Position numbers and translations under genes: made by a program. DNA of 40,454 bases, taken from Bacteroidales bacterium. Its GTDB lineage: Bacteria > Bacteroidota > Bacteroidia > Bacteroidales > FEN-979. The stretch lies in assembly GCA_014860625.1 (NCBI GenBank), contig JACZJJ010000104.1, forward strand, positions 1-40,454. The letters are read 5' to 3'. The number at the start of each line of letters is the position of its first letter. Position 1 is the first letter of the stretch. The notes beneath the pieces were generated by a model. It was not told where the DNA came from, did no database searches, and saw only the letters and a list, made by a program, of their open reading frames with translations. Positions 37,644-40,454 of this stretch are shown here, one piece after another.

Positions 37644-38240
37644 TCAAAATAAAATCTTCTGCTGGGGCTCAAGCCGGAAGCTCTTTCGGTGAAACGGCGT
37701 TATTCCGTATGCAGTTATGGCTTGCCGGTGAGCTGCTGTTGGGTATCCTTTGTTTTGATTCCAACGGTACATTGGGAATTGTTCATGCACCTGCTCCATG
37801 AACTCATCGCGATAGGTCTTGGCAAGTATCGAAGCGGCAGCGATGGACAGGAACTTACCGTCTCCCTTCACAATGCAATGGTAGGGGGTCGTTAATGTGG
37901 TTCGAAACCGGTTTCCGTCAATAAGCAGAAGTTCAGGCTTCACAGGAAGCTGATTCACAGCCTGCTCCATCCCCAGAAATGAGGCATTCAGGATATTGAT
38001 CTGATCAATGGTTTGAGCATCAACCTGACTGATGGCAAAACCGAGTGCATCACATTCGATCACTGTACGAAGTTTGTCGCGCTGCGACCTGGAGAGTTGC
38101 TTGGAATCGTTGAGAGAGGAGTGTTTGTATCCCTTTGGGAGGATCACAGCAGCTGCAAAGACGGGGCCAGCAAGGCAGCCTCTTCCGGCTTCGTCACATC
38201 CGGCCTCTATCAGGTTGCTGGTATAGTTGCTTTCAAGCAT
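37644..38240 (-). CDS. rnhB: Ribonuclease HII
   Basis: RNase HII cuts RNA in RNA-DNA hybrids and removes single ribonucleotides from DNA. The 198-residue protein has [15 protein letters not shown] (acidic residues Asp 16 and Glu 17), LLIDGNRF and [21 protein letters not shown], the conserved set. Its start is one base from the stop of the upstream DUF6427 gene, so it is likely in the same operon. Length is standard. Confidence 0.97.
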   Translation of the reverse strand: MLESNYTSNLIEAGCDEAGRGCLAGPVFAAAVILPKGYKHSSLNDSKQLSRSQRDKLRTVIECDALGFAISQVDAQTIDQINILNASFLGMEQAVNQLPVKPELLLIDGNRFRTTLTTPYHCIVKGDGKFLSIAAASILAKTYRDEFMEQVHEQFPMYRWNQNKGYPTAAHRQAITAYGITPFHRKSFRLEPQQKILF

Positions 38241-38241
38241 C

Positions 38242-39237
38242 TCAGTTTACAGGAAGGTAAGGCCAGATGGCCGTGTTGATAAAAAGCAGAATGACGAACA
38301 GCCAAAGCAGGAGCTCAAGCCAGAAGAGCTTTCGGCGGCGCATGAAAAAGTTGGTAGCAAAAATGGAGATGCAGACACTCAGCAAGGCTGGAAAATAGGT
38401 CAGAAGAGAGTTTGCAAAGAGGATAGTACCTATTGACGAGACCAGCATCCACAATAAAATGATGTTCTTCTTCCTGAGTTCGACCGTCTTTTCCGCTATA
38501 TGGCTGATGGTATCCAACAGTCCCAGCAGCATAAATATTCCCAGAAAAGCAACTAAAATCAGCGTGTTCCATTCTACATCAGGAAATACGATATCCACCT
38601 GACCGAAATAACCGGAGTAGAGGGATAGAAGGCCAGGAAGCCGGTCGGTGAGAAAGTAGAGCACCACAAGGTAAAGAAACGGGGTAATCAGCCCGATCAA
38701 TGAACTGATCCATTCCCGCCATTTCATGGAGCGATAAACCAGGAAAGCGATAAGGATGAAGCCGTAAAACAGGAGGGAAGGAAGGTAAAAAAAGGAGGAT
38801 AGGGCAACGAAAAAACCGGCTGTATAGACCAGCTCGATCGGCTCTTCCTGGTTATAGGCTTCGAGCAGTGCACGCAGGATAAACAGAAGAAAAAAGGTCG
38901 AGATGTTTACCGGTGTAAGTGTAAGCCAGGAGGGAAGGAGACTGATGAAGAGCAGGAAAAGCAATGCCGGCAGTGAGGTGTTGTGCGACGCCAGATTGTG
39001 GCGTAAAATAATGTGATTGAGCCAGAAAGCCTGAAATAATACCAGCAGGAACCCAATGCACATAGCCAGGTAGGGAATTCCTGACAACCATCCAAACAGG
39101 ATGCTATAAAGCGGTACGGGTCCGTTGGGAGGAGGCATCACGGGAGGATGAATGGCGCCGATGCCCCACAGCAATAGTCCTGTCACACCAATGGTGATGA
39201 ACTGAACCGGAAAACTGGATTTGAAAAACCGAACCAC
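38242..39237 (-). CDS. DUF6427 family membrane protein
   Basis: This 331-residue multi-pass membrane protein (about nine or ten hydrophobic segments) matches the Bacteroidota DUF6427 family, starting [16 protein letters not shown]. Function unknown. It is followed immediately by rnhB. Upstream, 39238-39297 holds a repeat array and part of a C-rich element, with no clear promoter. Confidence 0.85.
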   Translation of the reverse strand: MVRFFKSSFPVQFITIGVTGLLLWGIGAIHPPVMPPPNGPVPLYSILFGWLSGIPYLAMCIGFLLVLFQAFWLNHIILRHNLASHNTSLPALLFLLFISLLPSWLTLTPVNISTFFLLFILRALLEAYNQEEPIELVYTAGFFVALSSFFYLPSLLFYGFILIAFLVYRSMKWREWISSLIGLITPFLYLVVLYFLTDRLPGLLSLYSGYFGQVDIVFPDVEWNTLILVAFLGIFMLLGLLDTISHIAEKTVELRKKNIILLWMLVSSIGTILFANSLLTYFPALLSVCISIFATNFFMRRRKLFWLELLLWLFVILLFINTAIWPYLPVN

Positions 39238-39241
39238 TTCA

Positions 39242-39276
39242 AATTACGAATTACGCACTATGAATTACGAATAAGC
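39242..39276. repeat. Heptamer array AATTACG before the DUF6427 gene
   Basis: AATTACG twice, CACTATG, AATTACG, then AATAAGC. It is followed by a partial C-rich element, CTCCTAAAGGGGATTT (39276-39291). Confidence 0.85.
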
Positions 39277-39297
39277 TCCTAAAGGGGATTTTATTTC

Positions 39298-40454
39298 TCA
39301 CAAATCAAAGCCAATATCCCTGCGATAGTACTTCCCCTCAAACTTGATCTTATCTGCATTTTCGTACGATTTCTTTAACGCTTCTTCCATCGTTTCGCCG
39401 AAAGAGGTGACCGCAAGGACCCGTCCACCGTTGGTAACGATCCGGCCATCCACATTTTTGGTCCCGGCATGGAACACCAGGCTTCCGGTTACTTCATTGA
39501 GGCCGGTAATCTCCTTGCCCTTTTCATATGAACCGGGATAACCATCCGATACCAGCATCACGCTGGCGGTATAGCGGGAGTCCAGCTCCATCGCAACCTC
39601 ATTCAGGTTTCCGCCGGCTACAGCCTGGCAGAGTTCCACAAAGTCGCCCTTGATCCGAGGCAGTACAGATTCTGTTTCTGGATCTCCCAGCCGGCAGTTG
39701 TATTCAATTACATAGGGGACTCCTTTTACATTCATCAAACCAAAAAAGATGAAGCCGTGATAAGAGATTCCTTCCGTTTTCAGCCCTTCCAGTGTGGGAA
39801 GGATTACCTTCTTCTCAACAGCTTTCAGAAACTCTCCCTGAGCAAAGGGTACCGGAGAGACTGAACCCATGCCACCTGTATTGGGGCCGGTATCGCCGAT
39901 GCCGATCTTTTTATAGTCTTTGGCTTCCGGGAAGATCCTGTACTGGTTGCCGTTTGTGATGACAAATGCGGAGAGTTCGATGCCTTCCAGGAACTCTTCG
40001 ATCACTACTTTACGGGATGCAACACCGAATTTGGCATCGGAAAGCATGGCAGTAAGTTCAGCCGATGCCTCTTCCTGGGTTTGGCAGATCACTACCCCTT
40101 TGCCGGCAGCGAGACCATCAGCTTTCAGCACGAAAGGTGCATGAAGTGTATCAAGGAAAGCGATCCCCTCGGCCAGCGTCTCTTTCGTAAAGGTTTCGTA
40201 CCTGGCAGTAGGGATGTGGTATTTTTTCAGGAATGCTTTGGCGAAATCCTTGCTCCCTTCCAGCATGGCTGCCTGCTTTGTTGGGCCTATGACCGGTATG
40301 TTACGGAGTTGGGGATCGGCGAGAAAAAAATCGTGAATTCCGAGTACGAGGGGATCTTCCGGTCCCACGATCACCATGTCGATATGGTAAGTGAAGCAGG
40401 CTTCACGGATAGCCGGGAAATCGTTGACGTTTATCGGAAGGTTGGTTCCAATAG
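39298..40454 (-). CDS. purD: Phosphoribosylamine-glycine ligase (PurD), N-terminus missing
   Basis: PurD joins glycine to phosphoribosylamine in purine synthesis. The frame stays open to the window edge, where it reads [18 protein letters not shown] before [18 protein letters not shown]. It has the ATP-grasp motifs [30 protein letters not shown] and [10 protein letters not shown]. The N-terminal part (about the first 40 residues of a roughly 425-residue protein) lies outside. Nothing looks broken. Confidence 0.97.
   Translation of the reverse strand, partial: IGTNLPINVNDFPAIREACFTYHIDMVIVGPEDPLVLGIHDFFLADPQLRNIPVIGPTKQAAMLEGSKDFAKAFLKKYHIPTARYETFTKETLAEGIAFLDTLHAPFVLKADGLAAGKGVVICQTQEEASAELTAMLSDAKFGVASRKVVIEEFLEGIELSAFVITNGNQYRIFPEAKDYKKIGIGDTGPNTGGMGSVSPVPFAQGEFLKAVEKKVILPTLEGLKTEGISYHGFIFFGLMNVKGVPYVIEYNCRLGDPETESVLPRIKGDFVELCQAVAGGNLNEVAMELDSRYTASVMLVSDGYPGSYEKGKEITGLNEVTGSLVFHAGTKNVDGRIVTNGGRVLAVTSFGETMEEALKKSYENADKIKFEGKYYRRDIGFDL

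Overview
The window looks like a chromosomal piece of an anaerobic, fermentative member of Bacteroidota, probably Bacteroidales or a relative. The evidence is: ferredoxin-linked 2-oxoacid oxidoreductases, rubrerythrin and rubredoxin, a glycyl radical enzyme, a T9SS-type C-terminal tail, DUF4369 and DUF6427 proteins, and many promoters of the Bacteroidota -7 type (TAnnTTTG). I see 37 protein genes, one of them running off the right edge. I see no rRNA, tRNA, CRISPR array or insertion sequence. No stretch over 300 bases lacks a gene; the longest gap is about 197 bases (16666-16862).

Layout. 51-3271: two-subunit KorAB, with a small ferredoxin transcribed divergently. 3336-6180 (minus strand): lpxH, a DUF4369 lipoprotein, a Nudix hydrolase and mnmD. 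6203-10777: a fused 2-oxoacid dehydrogenase E1, then a peroxide-defence set (rubrerythrin, rubredoxin, a tiny Cys/Lys-rich ORF, glutathione peroxidase, Bcp peroxiredoxin). 10891-14434: a DUF2400 protein and a four-subunit oxoacid:ferredoxin oxidoreductase in D-A-B-C order. 14553-22567: a zinc-peptidase-like protein, a PLP aminotransferase, and the 4-hydroxyphenylacetate decarboxylase set hpdB-hpdC-hpdA behind a CBM9/GHL10-like secreted protein. 22632-30839: an M28 peptidase, a cold-shock protein, two flavoproteins, PlsC, an Mpv17-like membrane protein, a kelch/T9SS protein and YqgE. 30894-34793 (plus strand): murL, a murD-type ligase and a glucosaminidase with LysM-like repeats, a cell-wall cluster. 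34801-40454 (minus strand): a large DUF3352/propeller-like protein, rnhB, a DUF6427 protein and purD (partial).

How the genes may work together. The HPAD set would decarboxylate 4-hydroxyphenylacetate to p-cresol. An aminotransferase and an oxoacid:ferredoxin oxidoreductase lie on the same strand and could supply earlier steps of tyrosine catabolism; this link is inferred. MurL with a neighbouring MurD-type ligase points to the alternative route for D-glutamate in peptidoglycan, in which L-Glu is added first and then epimerised on the nucleotide precursor.

The most unusual feature is the repeat content. At least twelve degenerate tandem arrays with 7- or 8-base units, each with its own word, sit at gene edges and sometimes inside genes, where they supply start codons, stop codons, a signal peptide or in-frame inserts. 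Two further dispersed families occur: C-rich/G-rich palindromes between genes (one inside the hpd operon) and a palindromic element read in frame inside murL. Three arrays have regularly spaced GGG tracts compatible with G-quadruplexes.
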